A stretch of 64,000 nucleotides of DNA from the NCBI GenBank assembly GCA_038502055.1, contig JAXRKN010000030.1, positions 310,001-374,000 on the forward strand, in the 5' to 3' direction. Shown here piece after piece: positions 34,980 to 45,221 of this stretch (its first letter is position 1; each line of letters begins with the position of its first letter). Source of the stretch: Tanytarsus gracilentus (lineage: Eukaryota > Arthropoda > Insecta > Diptera > Chironomidae). Both the position numbers and the translations under genes were made by a program. Below the pieces are notes generated by a model, which did not search any database, was not told where the DNA came from, and was given only the letters and a program-made list of their open reading frames with translations.

Positions 34980-36058
34980 ATGTTTAAAAAAATTATCTTC
35001 TCATTTTTCTTAATACATTTAACAGTCGCTCATCCAGTGCCTGCCGATAACTTTCATTTTCCAGATGAAATTGATGACAGTGTTGACGATCTTCGAAGCT
35101 TTAATCAATTGAGATTTTTGGGAGATTCGAACATTCTTAAAACCGATAACGCATCAGTTGAATTTATTAAAGATGAATCAGCGCAAGGACAGGAAAATGG
35201 ATTTTTCTATCAAGGCGACATTTTGTTGGTTCAAGATCAAAAAGATTTTCTTAAACAAAAAATAGACGAAGATGATAAATTTCCATCGAGAACTGGCGTG
35301 CTTTCAGAGACATATCGATGGCCGCGAAGCAGTGCTAAGGGTGACAAGGTCATTGTGCCATTCGAGATATCCGATGAATACTGTGAGTAGAAGGACATTA
35401 GAGAAGAAGTCAAACAAGTTACAGAAAAAAATAATTCCGTTCATATCGAGAAACAAGTTTTTTGCAAAAATTTGTAGAAAATGTTCTGAATGAATTTTGT
35501 TGGGTTTACAATAATATTTTTTCCCTTTTAGCTTATTTTGATTTTCTACGCATTTACCTCGCCATGTACGACATCGAAAAGTATACATGCGTTGAGTTCA
35601 AAACGCGTAAAAATAAAGAACCTGATTATCTCTTCATCAAACCCGGCAGCGGCTGCTCATCGCATCTCGGTAGAGTTGGCAGTCGTCAAACTGTGACTCT
35701 CCAGAAAAACGGTTGCATGTCACGAGGAACAATCATTCACGAGCTCATTCATGCTTTGGGCTATGACCACATGCACAGTCACAGTGATCGCGATAAATTT
35801 GTTAAAATAGTTTGGGACAATGTCGAAAGCAAACACAAACACAACTTTGATAAAGTTGACAAAAGAAAGTTCAGCAACTTTGACACACCTTACGACTTTT
35901 ACTCAGTCATGCACTACAATCCAACTGCGTTCAGTAAAAATGGCAAAAGAACAATCGTACCTAAAGAGGAACAATACAGAAATGTGATTGGCCAGAGAGT
36001 TGGTATGAGTAAAGGTGATGCACAGAGAATTAATAATATGTACAATTGTCATGTCTAA
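34980..36058 (+). CDS. Astacin-family zinc metalloprotease (gene 3)
   Basis: Exons 34980-35382 and 35532-36058 encode 309 residues. The signal peptide is MFKKIIFSFFLIHLTVA; the propeptide carries FFYQGDI and the mature domain begins near RTGVLSETYRWP. Zinc site HELIHALGYDHMHSHSDRD and Met-turn YSVMHYNP are intact. Unlike genes 1 and 2 it has no intron before the Met-turn; the coding sequence runs straight through, and the remaining intron is longer (149 bp). It is a tandem paralogue of gene 2 in the same orientation. Confidence 0.94.
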
Positions 36059-36230
36059 ATATTTTATTGAAATCTGATTAAAATTACAATTTTTTGAGGT
36101 AATTTCGTTTGATAAATATGACTTTTGTGGGTAAAATTTTCCGGCTTGAAAAAAATGTTTAAAGTTGAAGAGAAATTAAAATTTTAAGCTAAGCTTTTAT
36201 CTTCTCAACTTTTCTATCACAAAAATAAAT

Positions 36231-37456
36231 TTAACTGCACATCTTCTCAAAAAATGCTTTACTCTTTTGACACTTTTCGGATGTACAGTGAGGACATCTT
36301 GTCAGAAATTTTGGGTTGATTTTCTGCTCACTTTTTAAATGCTGACACACAACATCAGCGAGTGCGTCAATAAACAGTGGATGGTCATTTGGTGCTTCAG
36401 CTCTTGCAATTTTATCGGCTTTAACTTCGTAAGCTAAATCTTTGCAGTATTCGATATCCATTTCGTGGAGTGTCTCAATGTGCTCGTTAACAAATGCAAT
36501 TGGAATGAGAATGAAATTTTTTTTGCCATTTTCGGAATATTTTTTGATGGCATCATCTGTTGATGGTTCAAGCCATGGAAGTGGACCGACTTTACTCTGC
36601 CAAACGAGACTGTATGGATTGCAATTATTTAATTCAGTCATGACAGCGTGAACAGTTGCTCCAACTTCACTCGGATATGCGTCGCCTCGTCGAACGGCTT
36701 TTAGTGGCAGTGAGTGAGCGGAAAAGAGTAAAAGCACATCTTTTCTCATTTCTTCTGAGAATTCTTTGAGTTTTTCTCTAATTCTTTCGGCGAAAGTTTG
36801 AATTAAAAGCTTGTGAGTTGGCCAACGATCAATTAAACTCCACTTGGTATCACCTTTCGGCTTTTCACCTTTAAAGTGCGAGTAAATTGAGTTGAAACTC
36901 GATCCAGATGTGGCACAGCTGTACTGTGGATATTGTGAGAAAATCACAACTCGCTCTGGTTTGTCTTTTTCAATTTCTTTTAGAGCTTCTTCAGTGAACG
37001 GACTCACATATCTAAAGCCAACGTAACTTTTATGTGGCGCAGTTTCGGGTGAAAGTTTATCAAGTTGTTCACACATGAGTTTACCTTGAAGTGTTGTCCA
37101 TTTTAAAATTGGACTTCCACCACCAATTTCCTGATATTTCCTCTGAACTTCAGCAGTTCTTCTCTTAGCTATCCATGGACCGAGTTTGGATTGAAATGGA
37201 AGTTGAATCATGTCACGGTCTGTCATAATTCGAAGAAGATAATCGTGAACTTGACCAGTGTTTTGAGGACCGCCCATATTGAGCATTAAAATTGCCGTTT
37301 TCGGATTGAACTTAATTGAAGAAATTGAAAAAGTTCTGATGGAAATTTGTTGATGGAAATTTCCTAAAAACGATTAAAATTCTAGATTTAATTTTTGAAT
37401 AATTTTAAGCTTGACTCACCATTAAGTGACAATTTAGATGTCACGCTTCGAATCAT
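36231..37456 (-). CDS. FeCH: Ferrochelatase, mitochondrial
   Basis: Minus-strand exons 37456-37420 and 37363-36231 encode 389 residues. The basic, Ser-rich N-terminus (MIRSVTSKLSLN...) is a mitochondrial presequence. Family motifs are LMLNMGGPQ, QYPQYSCATSGSS, the active-site LFSAHSLP and FVNEHIETLHEMDIEY. The C-terminal RCPHCTSEKC together with the Cys in YSCATSG supplies four Cys expected to bind the [2Fe-2S] cluster of animal ferrochelatases. It inserts Fe2+ into protoporphyrin IX on the matrix side of the inner membrane, the last step of haem synthesis. Nothing odd is seen. Confidence 0.96.
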
Positions 37457-37746
37457 TTTTAGTTGCTTTTAATTTAGTTCATTGAATAATTTTTTCTTGT
37501 TGTTCGCTTCTGATTCGATTTTTTTATGAGCACGTGAAGGGAACGCAAGACGTAATAAGAAATTTTTGTTCTAAAATTTGAATCTAAGCATTAACGGATT
37601 TTTGAATAATGTGAGAGGGAAAATTAATTTATTTTTATTTTTATTATAATATATTATAATAAACTTTGAATAAACTATTTTTTAATTAATCAAATTTTAT
37701 TGATTGATCAATTGGTTGACAAAAAGGGAGCCACACTGGCTTAATT

Positions 37747-38053
37747 TTAAATGCAAACCATCGGATTATCAAAATATGAACAAATCTAAAAAATATAAAA
37801 TAATTTAAAAATTATATTTCTAAAAATTTATTATCTTACGTATCTTGTAGGTTGACGATGTCTTCTCTGTATTTGACAACAAAGACCGCTAAAATTTTTC
37901 AATTTTTTAATTAATTATGAATATAATTGACAAAATCATATCTTACTCTCTGCAGTCACTTGTTGAAGAACATTCCTGCCCGTATCCACGACCACCAGCA
38001 ATAGCGTTGCTAATAATTAGCATTAAAAATCCAAAGACAAGCAAAAACTTCAT
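37747..38053 (-). CDS. Small cysteine-rich secreted peptide, family member 1
   Basis: Minus-strand exons 38053-37947, 37888-37840 and 37785-37747 encode 64 residues, with splices in phase. A signal peptide of about 19 residues (MKFLLVFGFLMLIISNAIA) is followed by a Gly-rich spacer and six cysteines: C-x5-C-x4-CC-x13-C-x8-C. Recognisable pieces are CSSTSDCRDGLCC, RYICSYF and PMVCI. The C-C-CC-C-C order is that of inhibitor-cystine-knot (knottin) mini-proteins, which include protease inhibitors, antimicrobial and channel-active peptides. Function is unknown. Member 2 (38462-38789) is a close tandem duplicate. The gene escapes ordinary ORF searches because each exon is under 110 nt. Confidence 0.75.
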
Positions 38054-38461
38054 GACCGAGTTTCAGTGAATGTTTTTAATAAATTAAAATGTGCAAATTA
38101 ATCATTTTTGTTAAAGCTTTTATAAACTTTAATAAGTCGCAGATAATTCAATTTATTTCACACAGCAAATTTGATTCGTTGCCCTTTAAAAACTCAATTA
38201 GAAACGCTTAATTAATTACAAAACTTTTTCCTGAAATTCTAAAAATAAAAAATATAAAAATGGTTCAATTTTTTAATTAAAATTTTTATTAAATTTTCTA
38301 ATAACGACAAGGTAAAAAGTCTTTTTAAATCAGTTATTCAAAAAAATTGAATGCATGGATCTGAAAAGACATAAAACATCCTTGTCTTAAGTTTTTCTCA
38401 TATTTTTTTTGTCAAAACGCGTCAAATTTTGTAGCAATAAATTTAACATTTTTTTTCTGTT

Positions 38462-38789
38462 TTAGATGCACACACTTGGGTCGGTGAAGTAAGAACAAAT
38501 CTGGAAATAAATTTTTAAGAAATTTTTCAATTTTAAATATCTATTTTAGACTTACGTTTCTAACTTCTTGACGAGCTCTTCTTTGTATTTGGCAGCAAAG
38601 ACCCCTGAAAATATTTTAATTGTATTTTTAAAATTTTATAAAGTTTTTTTAAATTAATTTGCTTTGGAAAAAAAATTCTTACTCTCTGCACTGAGAAGTC
38701 GAAGAACAAACCGACTGGTATTGGCCATTTCCAGCAATAGTGGTGCCAATAAACATCAGTAAAAATCCAAAGATAAACAAATACTTCAT
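38462..38789 (-). CDS. Small cysteine-rich secreted peptide, family member 2
   Basis: Minus-strand exons 38789-38683, 38604-38556 and 38500-38462 encode 64 residues, exactly the same exon sizes (107, 49, 39 nt) as member 1. Signal peptide MKYLFIFGFLLMFIGTTIA, then CSSTSQCREGLCC, a basic loop, NICSYF and PSVCI. It shares about two thirds of its residues with member 1, the differences concentrated in the signal and the basic loop. It is a recent tandem duplicate in the same orientation, about 410 bp apart. Confidence 0.75.
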
Positions 38790-39070
38790 GACTGATTTTC
38801 AATAAACACTTTCACAATTTAAAATGTGCAATTTAATAATTTTTGTTTAAGCTTTTATTTAGTTTTTAGTGAAGAAAAAACACAGAGAAAATAATTAAAG
38901 TTAAGTCACTCAGAAAATGTTGCAGATTTGTTACAGTTTTAAAATTTAATTAGTTTTTTTTTTCATGAGGAGGAAAGGTAAAAATTCCACACAACATTTA
39001 CTCCACGATTTTTTTAAAAATATTTAGTGGAATTATTTCTTAAATGTTTGGATCATAAATTTTTGATCAT
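38790..39070. other. Short AT-rich spacer
   Basis: Nothing recognised between peptide member 2 and the end of the gustatory receptor; it should hold the promoter of member 2. Confidence 0.4.
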
Positions 39071-40670
39071 TTAAATTCTTTTCATATTTTTTCCAAAATC
39101 CGATGCTTTATTTTTATTTCCATCACGGTTGTGGAAGACACTTCCTTTTTCGTGAGTGTAAAGTGAGTGAAACTGAATGTAAATTATTAAGTAAGTTGTG
39201 ATTGAAGAAATCATCTAAAAAAATAAAAATTTAGTATCAAATTAACAATTTAAAATCTATCAAACTCACTCCACACAGCATCATAAAGTTAACATGAAAA
39301 AATCCCATCGCCGAAAAAGTTATTTCCGTGTTTGTGAACTGAAAAGCGGCCGTCATTGTTTGAATGTCCTCATAAGTGAAATATCTCGAACCACTTAGTC
39401 GCATTTTCATTATCAGTCGAGTGCACAATTGTGACTTTTATTGTTTTCATTGTGGGTTGAAATAAAAAGATAAAAGTGTTTGTTAAAATGTTTGGGAATG
39501 GAAAAAGTTTTGAGGTGTATTTAAATATTTATGAGTGATTTTCATGGAATTAAGTACTAAGTTGAGTGCAAGGGTTGGAAACTAGAAATATTTATATTGA
39601 ACTTTGCTAATTTTCTACCTATAAAAATACAATTATAAAAAATTAATAAAAATATTAAAATAAAGAAAAAAAATTGTAACAAATTTTATCTAAAGAAATT
39701 AAATTATAAAAAATTATTTTTTAAAAATCATAAATATAAAATTTTCCCTCACCTCTCCTCCAATCCTTTCACTAATTGTAATCACTGCTACCATTGCCGT
39801 TAAATTTGCCACAATTACATTCACGCAAAGCATAATTGACCAAACTGAAAATCCAAATTTCTCACTTTGATTTGTGACAATCAGAACGTAACAATGATAA
39901 ATTTGAGTTGTTGTCACGATAAAAATTGAAGTGAAGGCCGCCAAGAAAAATGGACCCAAAAATCTCTCGACCGCTCTTGAAAATTCCAAAATATCCGAGT
40001 AAAGATGAAAAACCGATGGAATTTGTGATCGGACACTTTGTTTGTCGTTTGACTTTGATTTAATCATTTTTAAATTCCATCGAGTTTCAGTTTCAAGAAT
40101 TTTTGCAACCGTTTTAACTCGAGTTAAAATTTGAAGCAAAAGACAAAATGAAAAGCAAAGCGACGCAGAATAAATTAGGTAAGGAATAAAAGATATTGCC
40201 CAATAATAAAAACTGCATAAATTGTATTTAAAAATCACAATATAAATTTCATAAGAAACCAAATAAATCATAAAAATAGCAGAAAATAAAATTGTCGCGA
40301 TTGTAAAACTTTTCACGTTTCTCTCGTCAACTTTTAATCCCATTTTTGTGACTCTCAAGTCGAATATTTCAACCTGAGTAAAAATATCTCGAACACTTTC
40401 GATGTTGACAATTGGAAAAATTAAAATTATCGTTAAAGTTGCTGCGTTGATGAGAAGTTGAATCCAGTTTGTCATCACGTTGAGTCGATCGGAGGTGAAT
40501 TCATTTTCGGAGAATGTTAAAGCGAGGAGAATCCAGTATAAAATTACAAAAGTGATTGTGGTGACGGATGAAATCTTTTGGAGGATTCGATTGTGGTCGG
40601 TTGAGTTGGGAATAAAACCGAAAATTTTAAAAATGTTGAAAATTTTCACGATTGAAGGTTTTTCTGACAT
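39071..40670 (-). CDS. Gustatory receptor (7tm_7 family)
   Basis: Minus-strand exons 40670-39753, 39434-39270 and 39214-39071 encode 408 residues. Exon 1 gives six hydrophobic segments of a multi-pass protein. Exon 2 carries RYFTYEDIQTMTAAFQFTNT and exon 3 the final helix SSITTYLIIYIQF, matching the conserved Gr C-terminus with its TY motif (normally TYxxxxxQF). Insect Grs are ligand-gated cation channels with inverted topology, detecting tastants or CO2; the ligand cannot be told. The acceptor of exon 2 (AATAAAAG) lacks a good pyrimidine tract, so that junction is the least certain; the 318-bp intron is long for this window. Confidence 0.8.
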
Positions 40671-41100
40671 TGTCGAAAATTTTTTTAATTTTTTGTAATT
40701 TAATAATTAGTTTTTATGTCAATTAATTTAATATTTTAAAATAATTTTATTTTATATTGAAATTCTTTCAACTCCAATCAATGAACAAAAAATACTTTAT
40801 GAGCTTTTTATGGCTTTACTTTTCCTTTTAAATACTAGAACAATTTAAGTCGTTAATGGATCGTGTTAGAACTTTTTTAAGTGCTTTCTAAGTGATTGTT
40901 ATTTAATTTTAGGAAATTCCATTAAAACTGCAATTATTTATTTATTTTACCTAATTTTTGTAACTAAAATTTTGAATTAACAAAATTCAAGGCCTCAAAA
41001 ATTTTAATCAATTTTAACCGCTTTAATTTCATAAAATTTGATTTCTTTGAAAATTTCACCAAAAATTAATTCAAATCAATAGAAGTTTGAGAGTTGAATC
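40671..41100. other. AT-rich spacer
   Basis: No gene or motif recognised; it separates the divergent gustatory receptor (-) and peptide member 3 (+). Confidence 0.5.
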
Positions 41101-41414
41101 ATGAATTTTTTTATCTTTTTCTGTTTTATTTTTGTTTTGATAAAATTCAACAATTCTCAATGGAATGAACAAAATCGTCCACTTGGATCGCCATGTGATC
41201 ACACTTTAGAATGCGAGAAGTAAGAAAAGAAATCAAAATTTGTAAATAAATATTTTTTTTAAACTTTAGTGGAAAATGTTGCCAACCGAAAGCTTTATAT
41301 GGACAACCATGGATGCCGAGATGTTGGTGGATGTAAAAATTTTATCTCAAAAGTTTTTTGATTGAAAATTAATTATGATTTTTTAGAAATGATCCTAACG
41401 TCTGCTTACCTTGA
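41101..41414 (+). CDS. Small cysteine-rich secreted peptide, family member 3
   Basis: Exons 41101-41219, 41270-41332 and 41387-41414 encode 69 residues. The signal peptide is MNFFIFFCFIFVLIKFNNS; the mature part has CDHTLECENGKCC, a 13-residue loop with LYGQPWMPR, then CWW and DPNVC, giving C-x5-C-x4-CC-x13-C-x8-C as in members 1 and 2. Two tryptophans follow Cys5. Exon phases (2, 2) show common descent with member 4, although the second junction differs from members 1-2, where it is phase 0. Confidence 0.75.
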
Positions 41415-41648
41415 TAAAAATGAAAAAGAAATTAGAAAATTTGGAAAATTACCCAAATTTAATAATATTTAAAAAAATAAATAAAATAAATTTAAAGTGA
41501 TAAAAAATTCAAAAACTTAATTCAAATTTACCGCATTAACGCTTTTTAATTAATTTTAAAGGCTTTAATTTGATTAAAGAATTATTTTTTCGTTAAAGCT
41601 CAAATTAAAACATTTCAATTAAATCTTTTGAAGTTTGAAGGCTGAATT

Positions 41649-41960
41649 ATGAAATTTTTCCTTTTTCTCAGTTTAATTTTTTTGTTAATAGAATTTAATA
41701 ATGCTGGAGATAAACCATCTGGTGCACCTTGCGAACACACATCCGAATGCTTACAGTAAGAAATTTTTTAATAAATCAATTTTAAAAAATATTTTAATTT
41801 AATTTTTAGAGGAAAATGTTGTCAATTTATGAGATTGTATGGAACTTCATGGCAGCCCAGATGCTGGTGGATGTAAAATTAAATTTCTAAGTTTTTTAAG
41901 AGCAAAAAATTATTTGTGTCTTTTATTTTCAGAGATGATCCTTCAAAATGTCTATTATGA
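41649..41960 (+). CDS. Small cysteine-rich secreted peptide, family member 4
   Basis: Exons 41649-41755, 41810-41872 and 41933-41960 encode 65 residues. Signal peptide MKFFLFLSLIFLLIEFNNA, then CEHTSECLQGKCC, a loop with RLYGTSWQPR, CWW and DPSKC. It is the closest relative of member 3, with identical sizes of exons 2 and 3 (63 and 28 nt), and lies 234 bp downstream in the same orientation. Confidence 0.75.
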
Positions 41961-42187
41961 TTTTTTGATAAAATTTGAATAAAATTTTATTTTGAAATTA
42001 AAATTTGTTAAATATTTTTTTGCTAAATTTAAATAATTCCTGAGGCATTTTTGAAATATTTAGACTTTTTGTGTTTAATTGATTATTTAAGCTTTAATTA
42101 AATTATAATTTTTCCAAACTTTCGCAAATTTCATTCAACTTTCAAACTTCTTTCAATCAACAACTTAAAGAAGAAATTTTAATTAAA

Positions 42188-42552
42188 ATGAAATTTTTTT
42201 TGCTGATTTTAATTCTTTGCTTTATGAACGTGAGCGTTGATTCGAGAGGATCTGCAGGTTTTGGTAAAAGTTGTAATCGAACTAATGACTGTCAAGTGTG
42301 AGTTAGAATTTTTAAAAATTTATTTAAGTAGCAGCAGTCTTTTAAATAAAATAGAAAAATTTAATTAAATTTATTTAAAATATTTTAACCAAATTTATAA
42401 ATAAATCTTAAAAGTTTTTAATTAAAATTCTTTGAATTCTTTCTAGCGGTTTATGTTGCTTGAATCGTAAAATTTGGAGCGAGCCGATCAGTCGTCGAGG
42501 CATTTGCTGGTGGTACGAAAACATTTCTTACTGCATGAGCGACAGAAAATAA
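42188..42552 (+). CDS. Small cysteine-rich secreted peptide, family member 5
   Basis: Exons 42188-42297 and 42447-42552 encode 71 residues. Signal peptide MKFFLLILILCFMNVSVDS, then CNRTNDCQVGLCC, a 15-residue loop, CWWYENISYC and a hydrophilic tail SDRK. The framework is C-x5-C-x4-CC-x15-C-x8-C. It keeps the phase-2 first intron of the family but has no second intron. An N-glycosylation sequon (NRT) lies between Cys1 and Cys2. Confidence 0.72.
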
Positions 42553-42839
42553 AAACGTGAAATATTTTTTGACTCATTTTATAATTTTTGTATCAATTGA
42601 TTTCAAAAATTTGATAAAAGTTGTTGACAAAATTTCCTCAATAAAAAAATCTTCTAATAAATAAACACATCAAAGTTTTCATGCTTATGGGAAATAATAA
42701 AAATAAAAAATTATCGTATGAAAATAAAAATTTAATAGACATGATAAGAATTTTTTCGAGTGTCCATTTAAGACAGAAAAAGTAGAAAAATTTTTTTAGT
42801 TGCGTGTCAAAAGTTCGAGAGAATTTATTAAATTTAAAA

Positions 42840-44043
42840 ATGAAACTTACAATTTTCTTCTTAATTTCCATCGTGATTTCTTCGTCACTCTCTCGAGACT
42901 CAAAACCGGAAAATATCGATGATCTTTTTACAAAATTTGCAATCCACCACAAAACAAGTTTCAAATCAAAAACTGACTTTCTCTTAAGAAAGAAAATTTT
43001 TAGTGAAAAATTACAAAAAATTGAGGATCACAATAAAAAATTCGACGACGCTAAAGAAAGTTTCAGAGAAGATTTAAATGAATTTTCTCTCTTGACTTTG
43101 GATGAGATGAGAGCGATGACACTTGGCGATATCGGAGAACCAAAAAATGAAGGTAAAATTGCCGATGAACATTTAAAAAGAAGAAAAAGAGATGCGACGA
43201 CACCGCCATTGAGTTGGGACTGGAGGACAAAAGGAGTTGTGAGAGATGTGAGACATCAAGGAAGTTGTGGAAGTTGTTATGGTAAATTTTATATCTTTAT
43301 TTTTATTATTATTAATTTTTACTATCCAGCTTATGCTGCAATCGGAGCCATCGAAAGTAGAATGCAAATCGTTCACGAAATTTCAACGGATTTGAGTGAA
43401 GAAGAAGCAGTTGCGTGCACTAATATTTGCAATGGTTTGAATTTTTTTACTAAATTAAAAGCAAAAATTAATTTCCTAATTAAAAGGTGGTTGGGACTAT
43501 GACATTTACAACTATGCAATAATTAATAATGGATGTGCTGCTTACACTTCAACCCAAGCATCCACCAGCACTTGCGTTCTAAGGTCAACAAGAGTAGCTG
43601 AAAGTAAAGTCAAAGATTATTTCTACGTCCCTAAAAACGAGTCAGAAATTCGCTATTATCTCTACAACAAAGGACCGCTATCAGCAGTAATGAAAGTTTA
43701 TGACAATTTTTATAGCTACTCGAGTGGAGTTTATTCAACCGCATCTGGAAATTATGTTGGAATTCATGCGGTGCTTTTAGTTGGATATGGAACTGAAGGT
43801 GGAATTGATTATTGGCTGGTGAAAAATAGTTGGGGTTAGTTTGAAATTTCTAGGAGGTTAAAAATATTTAAAAATAATTTAAAAATATTTAGAAATTTTG
43901 ATTTTTCAAAAATTAAATTTTTATAAATTCAAGAATATTTTTCTACAGGAGCTTCATGGGCCATGTCTGGATATTTTAAAATTAAACGTGGTGTCAATCT
44001 TTGCAGGATCGAAGATTATTTAGTTTCATATCCTGAAGTTTAG
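42840..44043 (+). CDS. Cathepsin L-type cysteine protease (C1A)
   Basis: Exons 42840-43281, 43330-43434, 43487-43834 and 43949-44043 encode 329 residues in phase. I start at ATG 42840, which opens a signal peptide (MKLTIFFLISIVISSSLS); an upstream in-frame GTG at 42804 is unlikely. An I29-type inhibitor propeptide and a dibasic KRRKRD site precede the mature domain at about PPLSWDWRTKG. The catalytic Cys is in HQGSCGSCYAYAAIG, His in GIHAVLLVGYG and Asn in VKNSWG. Tyr replaces the nearly invariant Trp after the active-site Cys. Secreted or lysosomal proteolysis is expected. It lies between members 5 and 6 of the cysteine-rich peptide family. Confidence 0.92.
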
Positions 44044-44175
44044 TGAATTAAAAAAAATTTCAAAAGCATGAAAAATAATTTTAAAGCATTTTAATTAAAT
44101 TTGTAACACTTTGAAATAAAATTCAAAACAAAAAATTTAAACTTTTATTGAGTTTAAGTTTTTTGAGCTGTCAAC

Positions 44176-44477
44176 ATGAAAATAATTTTTCTGTTCGGAT
44201 TTTTTTTACTTCTTATTGGAAGTTCCAAAGCGGAAACTAAAATAACTATTGGTGAAAAATGCAAAACTACATCAGAATGTGCTGAGTGAGTATTAAAAAA
44301 TATTATTTAATTGTTTCAATTGTTAACTGCCAAAAGGTAGCCACCGTATTTTGAACAAATTTTTTCTTTTATTTTAGCGGTTTTTGCTGTCAATTAAAAG
44401 TTTTAATTCCCGGTGAACGTCCACAACAACGTTGCTTCTGGCAAGACCCAAACGTTAAAGCTGTTTGTGTTAAATAA
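44176..44477 (+). CDS. Small cysteine-rich secreted peptide, family member 6
   Basis: Exons 44176-44285 and 44378-44477 encode 69 residues. Signal peptide MKIIFLFGFFLLLIGSSKA, then CKTTSECADGFCC, a 14-residue loop, CFWQDPN and VCVK at the end: C-x5-C-x4-CC-x14-C-x10-C. It has the same two-exon form and same exon 1 length (110 nt) as member 5, and lies just beyond the cathepsin gene. It is the most divergent member in the last loop. Confidence 0.72.
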
Positions 44478-44610
44478 ACATAAATCAAAAATTATTTAAT
44501 AAATAAATTCAATCTGAAAACAATTTTTGTCCATTCGAATTTTTTCACCTTCAAAAATTTCTTTCTCTCATCAGTCTTCTCCAACCTTTCGTACGTTCAT
44601 CCTCGCGACC

Positions 44611-45207
44611 ATGAAATTTCTTATCATTGTCGTTTTTTTCATCATCAACTCTCATGCTGATAATTCCGAGCAAATTGACTCATGCATTCAAAATAAGCTG
44701 AAACTTTCGCAGCCAATCAGCCACAAAACAATTTTTCAAGATATCGCAAATGAGGAAGGAAAATTTCGTTATGCAGCTCGATCAGCGCTTCAAATTTGTC
44801 ATCCAACTTTTGACATCGTAGCCGGTCAAATATTTCGTAAAATGGCGACACCAAATGCTAAAATTTTTGAAGATGAAGTGAATTGCTTTAAATCTGAATT
44901 GATTAAGAAAAAATCTGAAGGACTTTTGGTTGAAACTTTCGATAAAAATCTTGAAAGACCTGAAAATTGTGAGAAAATCATTAACGATTTAATTAATGCT
45001 CAAGTGACACAAAAAATGCCCGACGGAAGTGCCGAAGAACGTCAATGTTTGTTGAACACAATCGACAAATACATGTCGGGTAGGTTCAAGGCTAAAATTC
45101 TCGCTCAAGGTCAATTTTCGATTGAGATTTTCAACGACGAAAAAGAGAGATTTATTCGTGAGTTGAGGGAGGTCAGTGATGAATTGATTTCGTGCTTGGT
45201 AAATTAA
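44611..45207 (+). CDS. Orphan secreted helical protein with six cysteines
   Basis: A single exon of 198 codons from ATG 44611, chosen because it opens a clear signal peptide (MKFLIIVVFFIINSHA); the frame extends upstream without a usable ATG. The mature part is charged and helix-rich, with six cysteines spaced along it (in DSCIQ, QICHP, VNCFK, ENCEK, RQCLL and ISCLVN). An initiator-like TCAGTC lies about 40 nt before the start. Length and cysteine spacing recall small insect haemolymph proteins (27-kDa haemolymph-protein type), but I cannot confirm a family. It closes the run of secreted genes and converges on the gene at 45222. Confidence 0.65.
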   Translation: MKFLIIVVFFIINSHADNSEQIDSCIQNKLKLSQPISHKTIFQDIANEEGKFRYAARSALQICHPTFDIVAGQIFRKMATPNAKIFEDEVNCFKSELIKKKSEGLLVETFDKNLERPENCEKIINDLINAQVTQKMPDGSAEERQCLLNTIDKYMSGRFKAKILAQGQFSIEIFNDEKERFIRELREVSDELISCLVN

Positions 45208-45221
45208 ATAAAGATTTTTTT

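Noticed and set aside
42804..42839. Upstream extension of the cathepsin frame
   Set aside because: It begins with GTG; the ATG at 42840 gives a clean signal peptide.
44527..44610. Upstream extension of the orphan secreted protein
   Set aside because: Begins with TTG and would bury the signal peptide; ATG 44611 is preferred.
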